In this document: one piece after another, positions 1-7,631 of the stretch
Numbering within the stretch: the first letter of the stretch is position 1
How the letters are laid out: each line of letters starts with the position of its first letter
DNA from: an uncultured Lachnospiraceae bacterium
Lineage (GTDB): Bacteria > Bacillota > Clostridia > Lachnospirales > Lachnospiraceae
Direction of reading: 5' to 3'
Assembly: GCA_934376945.1 (NCBI GenBank)
Contig: CAKRPI010000053.1
Coordinates: forward strand, 1 to 14,884
DNA length: 14,884 nt
Program-made: the position numbers and the translations under genes
The notes under the pieces: model-generated
What the model was told of the DNA's origin: nothing
Databases searched by the model: none
The model's input: only the letters and a program-made list of their open reading frames with translations

Positions 1-68
1 GTGGTACCGCGGGTATTGTGATTATCCGTCCCGGAATATCATTATATGTGATGTTCCGGGACTTTTTT
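1..68 (+). promoter_or_regulatory. 3' end of a T-box riboswitch (partial; antiterminator/terminator part)
   Basis: The window opens inside a T-box leader. The bases TGGTACCGCGG at 2-12 are the conserved T-box sequence that forms the antiterminator bulge and pairs with the free 3' end of an uncharged tRNA. An intrinsic terminator and then an aminoacyl-tRNA synthetase gene follow, which is the standard arrangement. When the cognate tRNA is uncharged the antiterminator forms and the operon is read. The Stem I specifier loop that would show the amino acid lies upstream of the window. The UGGU at 2-5 would pair best with a tRNA whose discriminator base is A, or by wobble with G. Asn specificity is inferred only from the genes downstream. 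Confidence 0.9.
28..68 (+). terminator. T-box-controlled intrinsic terminator
   Basis: The arms GTCCCGGAA (28-36) and TTCCGGGAC (54-62) pair perfectly. The stem can be extended inward by a G-U pair and ATCA/TGAT (38-41 with 49-52), leaving a 7-nt loop. Six T residues follow at 63-68. This is a textbook rho-independent terminator placed between the T-box motif and the aspS ribosome binding site, so it is the conditional stop of the riboswitch. Confidence 0.93.
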
Positions 69-113
69 GTTGCATAAGCAGTAAAAAAGTCCCGGAAACG
101 GAAGGAGACCATT

Positions 114-1445
114 ATGGAATTTTTAAAAGGACTGACAGAAAAAGAAACACTGGAGCTGGAAGAACTGAAGGACGCATCAAGAATCGGAACAACGGTCAAA
201 GTAAATGGAGCTGTGCACACAATTCGTGACATGGGAGAGTTTTCCTTCGTGGTTCTTCGGAAACGGGGAGGTCTTCTGCAGTGCATCTTTGAGGATGGCT
301 TTACAGCATTTGACGGAAAAGCGGTAAAGGAAGAGGAGACGCTGGAGGTAACAGGAGTACTGGAAAAGGATGAGCGTGCTCCGCATGGAATTGAAATCCG
401 TGTAAAAGAAGTGAAAGTGCTTTCTACTCCGTATGAGGTACCGCCGCTTCCGGTCGGAAAATGGAAGCTGACCACTTCTCTTGAGGCAAAGCTGAATTAC
501 CGCAGTGTTTCGCTTCGCAATATGCGTGAGCGTGCGAAATTCCGGATTCAGGAAGGAATTGTAAGAGGCTTTCGTGACTTTCTGTACAGTCAGCAGTTTA
601 CGGAGATCCACACACCGAAGATCGGAAGCAAGGGAGCAGAGGGAGGCTCTAACGTTTTTAAGCTGGAGTACTTTCACCGTCCTGCGGTACTGGCGCAGAG
701 TCCGCAGTTTTACAAGCAGATGATGGTTGGTGTATTTGACCGTGTGTTTGAGACCGCTCCGGTATTCCGTGCAGAAAAACACAATACAAAGCGCCACCTG
801 AATGAATACACCAGCCTTGACTTTGAAATGGGTTATATCGATGGCTTTGAAGATATCATGAAGATGGAGACTGGTTTTCTGCAGTATACGATGAAGCTTC
901 TGAAGGAAGAATATGCAGAGGAATTGAAAATCCTTGGCGTGACCTTGCCAAAGACAGACGAAATTCCGATGGTTCGCTTTGATAAAGCAAAGGAGCTGGT
1001 ATCCGAAAAATACAACCGCCGGATCCGCAATCCATATGATCTGGAGCCGGAGGAGGAAACACTGATCGGTCAGTATTTCAAAGAAGAGTACGGTGCGGAC
1101 TTCGTGTTTGTCACTCATTATCCGTCAAAAAAGCGTCCGTTCTATGCGATGGATGATCCGGCGGATCCGACCTTTACTTTAAGCTTTGATCTTCTGTTTC
1201 ACGGACTGGAAATTACGACCGGCGGACAGAGAATTCATGACTATGAAAAGCTCCGTGAAAAAATTGCGGCACGCGGCATGACAGAAGAGGGGATGGAGCA
1301 GTATCTGGATACGTTTAAGTACGGACTTCCGCCTCACGGAGGACTTGGTATCGGACTGGAACGTCTGACCATGAAGCTGTGCGGTGAGGAAAATGTCCGT
1401 GAGACAACGCTGTTCTCGCGTGATCTTTCCAGACTGGAGCCGTAA
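114..1445 (+). CDS. aspS: Aspartate--tRNA ligase, archaeal type, probably non-discriminating (Asp/Asn)
   Basis: Cytoplasmic class II synthetase that charges tRNA with aspartate. At 443 residues, and without the large GAD insertion of the usual ~590-residue bacterial enzyme, it is the short archaeal-type AspRS. An N-terminal OB-fold anticodon-binding domain covers roughly residues 20-105. Class II motif 2 is at about 218-241 (FRAEKHNTKRHLNE) and motif 3 at about 409-422 (GGLGIGLERLTMKL). In archaeal-type enzymes a His in the first OB strand (here His35 in GAVHTIRD) and a Pro in the following loop (here probably Pro90 in RAPHG) are associated with relaxed recognition of both tRNA(Asp) and tRNA(Asn); discriminating forms carry Trp and Lys. 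With gatCAB downstream, the likely job is making Asp-tRNA(Asn) for amidation. The ATG follows GGAGA at good spacing. The T-box terminator just upstream implies control by uncharged tRNA. Confidence 0.95.
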   Translation: MEFLKGLTEKETLELEELKDASRIGTTVKVNGAVHTIRDMGEFSFVVLRKRGGLLQCIFEDGFTAFDGKAVKEEETLEVTGVLEKDERAPHGIEIRVKEVKVLSTPYEVPPLPVGKWKLTTSLEAKLNYRSVSLRNMRERAKFRIQEGIVRGFRDFLYSQQFTEIHTPKIGSKGAEGGSNVFKLEYFHRPAVLAQSPQFYKQMMVGVFDRVFETAPVFRAEKHNTKRHLNEYTSLDFEMGYIDGFEDIMKMETGFLQYTMKLLKEEYAEELKILGVTLPKTDEIPMVRFDKAKELVSEKYNRRIRNPYDLEPEEETLIGQYFKEEYGADFVFVTHYPSKKRPFYAMDDPADPTFTLSFDLLFHGLEITTGGQRIHDYEKLREKIAARGMTEEGMEQYLDTFKYGLPPHGGLGIGLERLTMKLCGEENVRETTLFSRDLSRLEP

Positions 1446-1597
1446 AAAGAAAACTGATCTGTGAACCTGAACAAAACGGTGCAAAATGCTGTGCAGTATG
1501 GTATCATGTGCATAAATAGCTGGCATAAGTAGTTCAGTGCAGACTGATGCAGGTCTGAGGCTGAGCATCCGGTAAAAAAGAAACAGGGGGATCAGAC

Positions 1598-2794
1598 ATG
1601 GAAAGATGCAGACTGTGTTATGGAAGAGTCGTCAATGGCCACTGTGTGGACTGTGGACTTGATAATTCCAAAAGTGATAAAAATTACCGTTTAAACACAC
1701 ATAACCCTAAAAGCGTGCGCATGCACAGCGGCGACTGTAATACGCATCTGAACAAAGAAGCAGGGAATCCTGCAAAAAAACAGACAGCCAATCATACCAC
1801 GCAGTCAGCTGCAAAAGCGCAGAAAAGTACGACGGCTGCCCGTCCTGTTCAGGGAACCGGCAGGATTCCGACCGGCAGTGCACGGGCCCGTCAGCTGAAA
1901 AAACGTCAGGCAACTGGTACGGTGCAGCATCGCAGAGGAAAAAAGTGGGTGGCACTTCTGGTGATCGCAGCGGTTTATGTGATTCCGGCCGTGATTGAGG
2001 TCGCAGAAGACCACATAGAAGAAATCCGGGAAGTGGGAAGCAGATGGAAGGACGGCAGTCTGGGTGATGTGTTTTCTGGAATTTTCGGAGAGGATGGAGC
2101 CGAGAATCAGGTGACTGCAGATTTGTCGGAGCCTTTCGCTGATGAAGCCGGTGAATTGCCGCAGAAGATCCAGTGGGATACCGAAGATCCGCTTTACTAT
2201 GAAAAGGAATTGACCGCAGGCTTTTATACGGCGGGGTATGATTTTCCGTCCGGTACGTATCAGATGACCTGTACGCTTGGAAATGCACTGGTGGAATGGT
2301 ATGCAGCAGACGCTGAAAGCGAAGAAAACGGATATGCACTGTTGCTTTCAGATGCATGGAAAGAATCGCTTGATTTGGAAGAGGATGAAACGTATGCGGA
2401 GTACGGGGCTCATACCGAGGCACTTACGTTTGAAGAAAATACGATGATCTACGTTCAGGACGACGGTGATGTCGTGCTTGCGGGAATGAAAGATAGCCAA
2501 AATTCTATAAAAGCGCGTCAGACGCAGACAGGGCTTCCGAAATCCGTGACTGTTTCAAAGGATGGTCTGGAGTCCGGGAAAGATTTTCCGGAGGGTGTCT
2601 ATGATATTTGTTATCAGGGAAGCGGTTTTGTGGCGTTTGAGATAAATTATGATGAGGGCAATACCTTTTATATGGATTTGGGCGCGGATCATTCGGTGAT
2701 CCAGAGAGTTCCGTTTGAACAAAGCGGCATCACAATTACCATGGATGAGTACGATATGAACGAAGGAGATCTGGTTCTGAAGCCGTCCTGGTAA
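1598..2794 (+). CDS. Zinc-ribbon single-pass membrane protein with two extracytoplasmic DFPxGxY repeats, function unknown
   Basis: I do not recognise a named family. Residues 1-20 form a CxxC-x8-CxxC zinc ribbon (Cys4, Cys7, Cys16, Cys19). A basic, Ala/Thr/Gln-rich low-complexity linker runs to about 116. One hydrophobic segment lies at about 117-133 (WVALLVIAAVYVIP), followed by an acidic region. The N-terminal ribbon is presumably cytoplasmic and the ~260 C-terminal residues outside. The outer part has two related units built around DFPSGTY (215-221) and DFPEGVY (329-335), about 114 residues apart. They resemble the 'DIPAGxY' signatures I recall from Firmicute surface proteins. The start follows AGGGGG. 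The gene lies between aspS and gatC, 152 bp after the first and 117 bp before the second, with no terminator seen on either side, so it is probably co-transcribed. A link to translation is not evident from its sequence. Confidence 0.85.
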   Translation: MERCRLCYGRVVNGHCVDCGLDNSKSDKNYRLNTHNPKSVRMHSGDCNTHLNKEAGNPAKKQTANHTTQSAAKAQKSTTAARPVQGTGRIPTGSARARQLKKRQATGTVQHRRGKKWVALLVIAAVYVIPAVIEVAEDHIEEIREVGSRWKDGSLGDVFSGIFGEDGAENQVTADLSEPFADEAGELPQKIQWDTEDPLYYEKELTAGFYTAGYDFPSGTYQMTCTLGNALVEWYAADAESEENGYALLLSDAWKESLDLEEDETYAEYGAHTEALTFEENTMIYVQDDGDVVLAGMKDSQNSIKARQTQTGLPKSVTVSKDGLESGKDFPEGVYDICYQGSGFVAFEINYDEGNTFYMDLGADHSVIQRVPFEQSGITITMDEYDMNEGDLVLKPSW

Positions 2795-2911
2795 GTGACG
2801 AGATTCCGGAAATGGCTGTCTGGCCATAAGACGGAGCGTGCATAGCTGTCCGAACGAGGTGATGTAGAGTTCAAAAGAGCAGGAGCGCTGCATAATGAGA
2901 GGAGTAAGATT

Positions 2912-3205
2912 ATGGCAAATATTATCAGTGATGAAACGATTGAATACGTTGGAATTCTGGCGAAGCTTGAGCTTTCCGAAAGGGAAAAGGAGCAGGCGAA
3001 GAAAGATATTGGACGGATGCTCGATTATGTGGACAAATTAAATGAGCTGGATACTGCAGGTGTGGAACCGATGTCTCATGTATTTCCGGTACATAATGTG
3101 TTTCGGGAGGACGTGGTGACAAATGCGGATGACCGTGAGAATATGCTGAAAAATGCACCGGCTGTCAAGGACGGCTCCTGGAAGGTGCCAAAGACAGTTG
3201 AATAA
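2912..3205 (+). CDS. gatC: Asp-tRNA(Asn)/Glu-tRNA(Gln) amidotransferase subunit C
   Basis: Small cytoplasmic subunit of the GatCAB amidotransferase, which converts Asp-tRNA(Asn) to Asn-tRNA(Asn) and Glu-tRNA(Gln) to Gln-tRNA(Gln). GatC wraps round the GatA-GatB interface and stabilises the complex. The 97 residues are the usual family length. The family pattern is clear: an N-terminal helix ([20 protein letters not shown]), the [16 protein letters not shown] helix, the VEPMSHV segment near the middle, and the C-terminal VFREDVV...ENMLKNAP region. It starts with ATG after GAGGAG and ends 15 bp before gatA, consistent with one transcript. Confidence 0.96.
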   Translation: MANIISDETIEYVGILAKLELSEREKEQAKKDIGRMLDYVDKLNELDTAGVEPMSHVFPVHNVFREDVVTNADDRENMLKNAPAVKDGSWKVPKTVE

Positions 3206-3220
3206 TACGGAGGAGACACG

Positions 3221-4696
3221 ATGCAGACAAAAGGTATGACGGCCCTGGAGCTTGGGCAGAAGATAAAAGAAAAAGAAATTTCGGTAAAGGAAGCAGTTTT
3301 GGAGAGTCTGGAGCAGATTCATCTGCTGGAAGGAACTCTGCACAGCTTCGTGACAGTAGATGAGGAAGGCGCGTTAAAACGCGCAGAGGAGGTACAAAGA
3401 GGGCTTGCGGATGGAACCGTCACAGGCGTGCTTGCCGGTGTGCCGGTGGCAGTCAAGGATAATATCTGTACAAAGGATCTGCTGACGACCTGCAGCTCGA
3501 AGATCCTGTATAATTTTGTGCCGCCGTATTCTGCGCAGGCGGTGGATCAGTTAAAAGCGGGCGGTGCGGTCATGATCGGAAAAACGAATATGGATGAGTT
3601 TGCGATGGGAAGTACGACAGAGACCTCCGCATACGGTGTGACAAAAAATCCATGGAATACAGCACATGTGCCGGGAGGATCGTCAGGAGGTTCGTGTGCT
3701 GCGGTGGCTTCGTGTGAGGTACCGTATGCACTTGGCTCAGATACGGGAGGATCGATCCGTCAGCCAAGCTCTTTTTGCGGAGTTACCGGACTGAAGCCGA
3801 CGTACGGTACCGTGTCGCGATACGGACTGATTGCGTATGGTTCTTCTCTGGATCAGATCGGGCCGATTGCAAAGGATGTTTCGGACTGTGTTGCGATTCT
3901 GGAGATGATCGCATCCTATGACAGAAAGGACAGTACTTCCGTAAAACGAGAAGGATACGATTTTACATCAGCCCTTGTGGATGATGTGAAAGGAATGAAG
4001 ATTGGTATTCCGTCTGACTATCTGAGTGCAGGATTGAATGAAGAAGTAAAAGAGGCGATTCTCAAGACGGCGGAGGTACTGAAGGCAAAAGGAGCAGAGG
4101 TAGAGGAATTTCCGCTTTGCCTGGTAGAGTATGCAATCCCTGCCTATTATGTGATTGCCTCGGCAGAGGCAAGCTCAAACCTGGCCCGCTTCGACGGCGT
4201 AAAATATGGATACCGCGCAGAGGAATACAACGGGCTTCACAACATGTACAAAAAAAGTCGCTCAGAGGGATTCGGCGAGGAGGTAAAACGCCGGATCATG
4301 CTTGGCTCCTTCGTTTTAAGCTCTGGTTATTACGATGCTTATTATCTGAAGGCACTGCGGACAAAAGCATTGATTAAACAGTCCTTTGACCGTGCGTTTG
4401 AAAAATATGATGTGATTCTAGGACCGGTAGCCCCAACTACTGCTCCGAGGCTTGGAGAAAGTCTTTCCGATCCTTTGCAGATGTACCTTGGTGACATTTA
4501 CACAATTTCCGTAAATCTGGCAGGACTTCCTGGTATTTCCGTTCCGTGCGGTACGGATGCAAAAGGACTTCCGATCGGTGTACAGCTGATCGGTGACTGT
4601 TTCCAGGAGAAGAAGATTATCCGTGCTGCGTATGCATATGAGCAGGCAAGAGGAAGCTGGCAGGCGCCGGAGCTTGCACAGAAAGGGGTGGAGTAA
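3221..4696 (+). CDS. gatA: Asp-tRNA(Asn)/Glu-tRNA(Gln) amidotransferase subunit A
   Basis: Amidase-signature subunit that hydrolyses glutamine and channels the ammonia to GatB. The 491 residues match the family. The Ser-cisSer-Lys triad is intact: Lys79 in PVAVKDN, Ser154 in the Gly/Ser-rich PGGSSGGS loop, and Ser178 in GSDTGGSIRQP. These positions are the same numbers I recall for Staphylococcus aureus GatA. C-terminal landmarks include the GPVAPTTAP segment and the NLAGLPGISVPCG strand. It starts with ATG after GGAGG. The stop codon TAA directly abuts the gatB ATG, so the two are probably translationally coupled, suiting a 1:1 complex. Confidence 0.97.
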   Translation: MQTKGMTALELGQKIKEKEISVKEAVLESLEQIHLLEGTLHSFVTVDEEGALKRAEEVQRGLADGTVTGVLAGVPVAVKDNICTKDLLTTCSSKILYNFVPPYSAQAVDQLKAGGAVMIGKTNMDEFAMGSTTETSAYGVTKNPWNTAHVPGGSSGGSCAAVASCEVPYALGSDTGGSIRQPSSFCGVTGLKPTYGTVSRYGLIAYGSSLDQIGPIAKDVSDCVAILEMIASYDRKDSTSVKREGYDFTSALVDDVKGMKIGIPSDYLSAGLNEEVKEAILKTAEVLKAKGAEVEEFPLCLVEYAIPAYYVIASAEASSNLARFDGVKYGYRAEEYNGLHNMYKKSRSEGFGEEVKRRIMLGSFVLSSGYYDAYYLKALRTKALIKQSFDRAFEKYDVILGPVAPTTAPRLGESLSDPLQMYLGDIYTISVNLAGLPGISVPCGTDAKGLPIGVQLIGDCFQEKKIIRAAYAYEQARGSWQAPELAQKGVE

Positions 4697-6127
4697 ATGT
4701 CAAAACAATATGAAACAGTCATTGGACTTGAGGTTCATGTAGAGCTTGCGACAAAAACAAAAATTTTCTGCGGCTGTTCCACCGCATTTGGCGGGGCGCC
4801 GAATACCCACACCTGTCCGGTCTGCACCGGTATGCCGGGATCGCTGCCGGTTCTGAACAGGCAGGTAGTAGAATATGCGATGGCAGTAGGACTTGCAACA
4901 AACTGCCACATCCATCAGTTCTGCAAATTTGACCGGAAAAATTACTTTTATCCGGATAACCCACAGAATTATCAGATTTCCCAGCTGTACCTGCCGATCT
5001 GCTACGATGGAGGAATCGAGATCGAAACATCGGCCGGAAAAAAGGTGATCGGAATCCATGAGATCCATATGGAGGAGGATGCCGGAAAACTGATCCACGA
5101 TGAGTGGGAGGACTGTACGCTGGTAGATTACAACCGAAGCGGAGTACCGCTGATCGAGATCGTATCCGAGCCGGATATGAGAAGCGCAGAGGAAGTGATC
5201 GCATATCTTGACAAGCTGCGTCTGATCGTGCAATACCTTGGCGCGTCAGACTGCAAGCTGCAGGAAGGCTCGATGCGTGCGGATGTCAATCTTTCCGTGC
5301 GGGAGGTTGGAACTAAGGAATTCGGCACAAGAACCGAGATGAAAAACCTGAATTCCTTCAAGGCGATCGGCCGCGCGATAGAAGGTGAGCGTGCCCGCCA
5401 GATCGAACTTATTGAGGAAGGAAAAAAGGTCATTCAGGAAACGAGACGATGGGATGACAACAAGGAATACTCTTATCCGATGCGTTCGAAAGAGGATGCC
5501 AATGATTACCGCTATTTTCCGGATCCGGATCTGGTGCCGGTCATCATCAGTGATGAGTGGCTGCAGGAAGTACGGGACCGTCAGCCGGAATTGCGCACGG
5601 AAAAGTTGGAGCGTTACGAAAAAGAATTTGATATTCCGGCGTATGATGCAGAAATTCTGACCGGTTCCAAGCATCTGGCAGATCTGTTTGAGGAGACTAC
5701 ACAGCTTTGCAAAAAGCCGAAAAAGGTGTCAAACTGGCTGATGGGTGAGACACTCCGGCTTTTGAAGGAGGAAGGCAAAGAGCCGGAAGAGCTTGATTTT
5801 TCACCGGAGCATCTGGCTGCTTTAATTGAACTGCTTGATGCAGGGACAATCAATCAGACAGTTGCAAAGGAAGTATTTGAAAAAATTTATTATGAAAACG
5901 TGGATCCACAGGCGTATGTGGAAGCTCACGGACTGAAAATGGTAAATGATGACGGTCTTTTGCGCGGTGTAGTGGAACAGGTAATTGCTGGAAATCCGCA
6001 GTCGGTAGCAGATTACAGGGGCGGAAAGGAAAAAGCGCTTGGTTTTCTGGTCGGACAGACAATGAAACAGATGAAAGGAAAGGCAAATCCGGGTGCCGTA
6101 AATAAACTGCTCAGGGAGCTGCTGTAG
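4697..6127 (+). CDS. gatB: Asp-tRNA(Asn)/Glu-tRNA(Gln) amidotransferase subunit B
   Basis: Subunit that binds the misacylated tRNA, activates the side-chain carboxylate with ATP, and receives ammonia from GatA. The 476 residues match the family. The N-terminal kinase-like domain carries the signature IGLEVHVEL (9-17), the zinc-binding cysteines Cys25, Cys27, Cys40 and Cys43 (CGC...CPVC), and the FCKFDRKNYFYPDNPQNYQISQ-type active-site region. DANDYRYFPDPDL lies mid-protein. A helical domain and a C-terminal YqeY-like tail (about 330-476, ending PGAVNKLLREL) complete it. Its ATG follows the gatA stop with no gap, preceded by GGGGTGGAG inside gatA. It is the last gene of the T-box operon; a hairpin follows about 35 bp downstream. 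Confidence 0.97.
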   Translation: MSKQYETVIGLEVHVELATKTKIFCGCSTAFGGAPNTHTCPVCTGMPGSLPVLNRQVVEYAMAVGLATNCHIHQFCKFDRKNYFYPDNPQNYQISQLYLPICYDGGIEIETSAGKKVIGIHEIHMEEDAGKLIHDEWEDCTLVDYNRSGVPLIEIVSEPDMRSAEEVIAYLDKLRLIVQYLGASDCKLQEGSMRADVNLSVREVGTKEFGTRTEMKNLNSFKAIGRAIEGERARQIELIEEGKKVIQETRRWDDNKEYSYPMRSKEDANDYRYFPDPDLVPVIISDEWLQEVRDRQPELRTEKLERYEKEFDIPAYDAEILTGSKHLADLFEETTQLCKKPKKVSNWLMGETLRLLKEEGKEPEELDFSPEHLAALIELLDAGTINQTVAKEVFEKIYYENVDPQAYVEAHGLKMVNDDGLLRGVVEQVIAGNPQSVADYRGGKEKALGFLVGQTMKQMKGKANPGAVNKLLRELL

Positions 6128-6144
6128 GCTGAAACAAAAAAAAC

Positions 6145-6173
6145 TTGTATTTAAAGATATGGAAAGCTATAAT
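6145..6173 (+). promoter_or_regulatory. Candidate sigma-A promoter for the NodB-like lipoprotein gene
   Basis: A perfect -10 box TATAAT (6168-6173) lies exactly 17 bp after a weak -35 TTGTAT (6145-6150, only the TTG matching). Transcription would start near 6180 and leave a leader of about 135 nt before the lipoprotein gene at 6315. The -10 box is part of the left arm of a hairpin (6161-6203), so the call is a sequence match only. Confidence 0.5.
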
Positions 6174-6203
6174 GGGGATAATATGTCACTATTATAGCTT
6201 TTC
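6161..6203 (+). terminator. Hairpin after gatB, probable operon terminator
   Basis: The arms AAAGCTATAAT (6163-6173) and ATTATAGCTTT (6191-6201) are perfectly complementary. The stem extends by pairs 6162-6202 (G-U) and 6161-6203 (G-C). The 3' side gives TTTTCGTTT rather than an unbroken T tract, so termination may be modest. It lies about 35 bp after gatB and would end the T-box operon. The dyad is symmetrical, so a factor-binding role cannot be excluded. Confidence 0.6.
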
Positions 6204-6314
6204 GTTTGCAGGGCAGACTGATTGGAACAGGCTGCCGGAGTGCTGCTGCCGAAGAGCGGGAATGTGAAGCGGATTGCGGAAATCTGCTTTGCTTGAGTCA
6301 GTCAGGGGAAGAAA

Positions 6315-7631
6315 ATGCGAAATAAAAATATCACGAAAAAGGCAGTATTTGCCGTTGCGGCACTGGCAGTAATGCTGTTTGGCGGCGGCTGCAGCAGAAA
6401 GGTACTGAATTATCAGGTAGCGGAATGTATTGGTACGCTGAATCAGTACGAGAATAATGAACCGGTAGAGACACCGAAGATGAAAGCAGAGCGGGAACAG
6501 AAGGAGTCCGAATCGGAGTGTGAATCACAGAAGCAAAAGGTGCTGGAGGAAGCAGCAGTATTGGCAAAGGAATACCGGTATGATGAAGCAATTTCGTGTC
6601 TGCAAAGCGCAGATGTTCTTGCGGAAGATGAGCGTATGAATGAGGCGGTTGCGCAGTATGAAGCTGCAAAGGCAGATTTGTATGAGTACGAAGGGGATAT
6701 CCCGAATTTCTGTTTTACGAATCTCGTGGTAGATCCGTCGCGTGCATTTGACGGAGATGATTATGATTCTACGTATCGAAACAATATGATTACGCTGACG
6801 GAGTTCCAGAATATCCTGCAGGCTTTGTATGACAGCAATTATATTCTGGTGGATCTGCACAGCCTGGCCACCGAAACGGAAAATGGGAAAAATGTGACGA
6901 TGAGTCAGCAAAATCCTGTGATACCGAAGGGAAAGAAACCGATGGTTCTTTCAATCGACAATTTAAGCTACGGTTCTGTTCGGAATGGAGACGGAGTTGC
7001 GACCGCGCTTGTGGTAGATGAGAATGGAAAGGCAGCGGCGAAATATACGGATGAGGGCGGCCACGATCTGATTGGCGCGTACGATGTCGTACCGGTACTG
7101 GAGGCATTTCTGGAGGAACATCCGGACTTTTCTTATCAGGGGGCACGCGGAGTGATTTCCGTAGCTGGTGTCGGCGGTATTTTTGGCTATGAGGTGGATG
7201 AAACTGCTGACGATTATGAGACAAACCGGAAGACAGTACAGGAGATTGCGGATGCTTTAAAGGAAGAAGGATGGACCTTTGCAAGCAATGGATATAATTA
7301 TCAGTATCTGGGAACACTGTCTTATGACCAGCTGACTTCAGAGCTGACGGCATGGGAGGAGGTAAGTGGCGCACTTCTTGGGGAATGCGATACGCTGCTC
7401 TATCCTTACGGCTCAGAGATTGATTATACCTCTGAGAAGGCAACACTTCTTGCCACGATGAATATGCGCTATCTCATCGGTCTGTGGGCAGACGGAGATC
7501 ATCTGGAGGTGACGGATGAATATCTGCGTCAGACGAGAAGAAACATTACCGGTATGCTGCTTACGACGGCACCGGATTCGCTTTCTTCCTATATAAATGT
7601 ATCGGAGATTCTGGATCCTGAGCGGAATTAA
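6315..7631 (+). CDS. Lipoprotein with degenerate NodB (polysaccharide deacetylase-like) domain
   Basis: Predicted membrane-anchored lipoprotein of 438 residues. Residues 1-25 are a signal peptide with a relaxed lipobox ending at Cys26 (LFGGGC). An acidic helical region, possibly TPR-like, covers about 60-125. From about 130 the order of elements follows a NodB fold: 'ITLTEFQNILQAL' helix, a metal-site strand PMVLSIDN (Asp215, Asn216), ASNGYNY (323-329), an SYDQLTSELTAWEE helix, and LLYPYGSE (Tyr363-Gly366). Active deacetylases have TFDD, HTxxH and RxPYG-like motifs. Here the second Asp is Asn216 and the two His are Asn325 and Tyr329. Metal-dependent deacetylation is therefore unlikely, and a glycan-binding or structural role is my inference. 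The start follows AGGGGAAG. The gene stands alone, with a MITE-like element starting at its stop codon. Confidence 0.8.
   Translation: MRNKNITKKAVFAVAALAVMLFGGGCSRKVLNYQVAECIGTLNQYENNEPVETPKMKAEREQKESESECESQKQKVLEEAAVLAKEYRYDEAISCLQSADVLAEDERMNEAVAQYEAAKADLYEYEGDIPNFCFTNLVVDPSRAFDGDDYDSTYRNNMITLTEFQNILQALYDSNYILVDLHSLATETENGKNVTMSQQNPVIPKGKKPMVLSIDNLSYGSVRNGDGVATALVVDENGKAAAKYTDEGGHDLIGAYDVVPVLEAFLEEHPDFSYQGARGVISVAGVGGIFGYEVDETADDYETNRKTVQEIADALKEEGWTFASNGYNYQYLGTLSYDQLTSELTAWEEVSGALLGECDTLLYPYGSEIDYTSEKATLLATMNMRYLIGLWADGDHLEVTDEYLRQTRRNITGMLLTTAPDSLSSYINVSEILDPERN

Noticed and set aside
177..1118. Long open frame on the - strand inside aspS (313 codons)
   Set aside because: It lies wholly within the clear aspS gene, has no recognisable domain and has a composition typical of an antisense frame.
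1540..1557. CAGAC/GTCTG hairpin between aspS and the zinc-ribbon gene
   Set aside because: The stem is only 5 bp with no T tract, so it is not a terminator. No convincing promoter was found in 1446-1597 either.
2795..2911. Gap before gatC searched for a promoter or terminator
   Set aside because: Only a 4-bp GTCT/AGAC stem without a T tract was seen, so nothing supports splitting the operon here.
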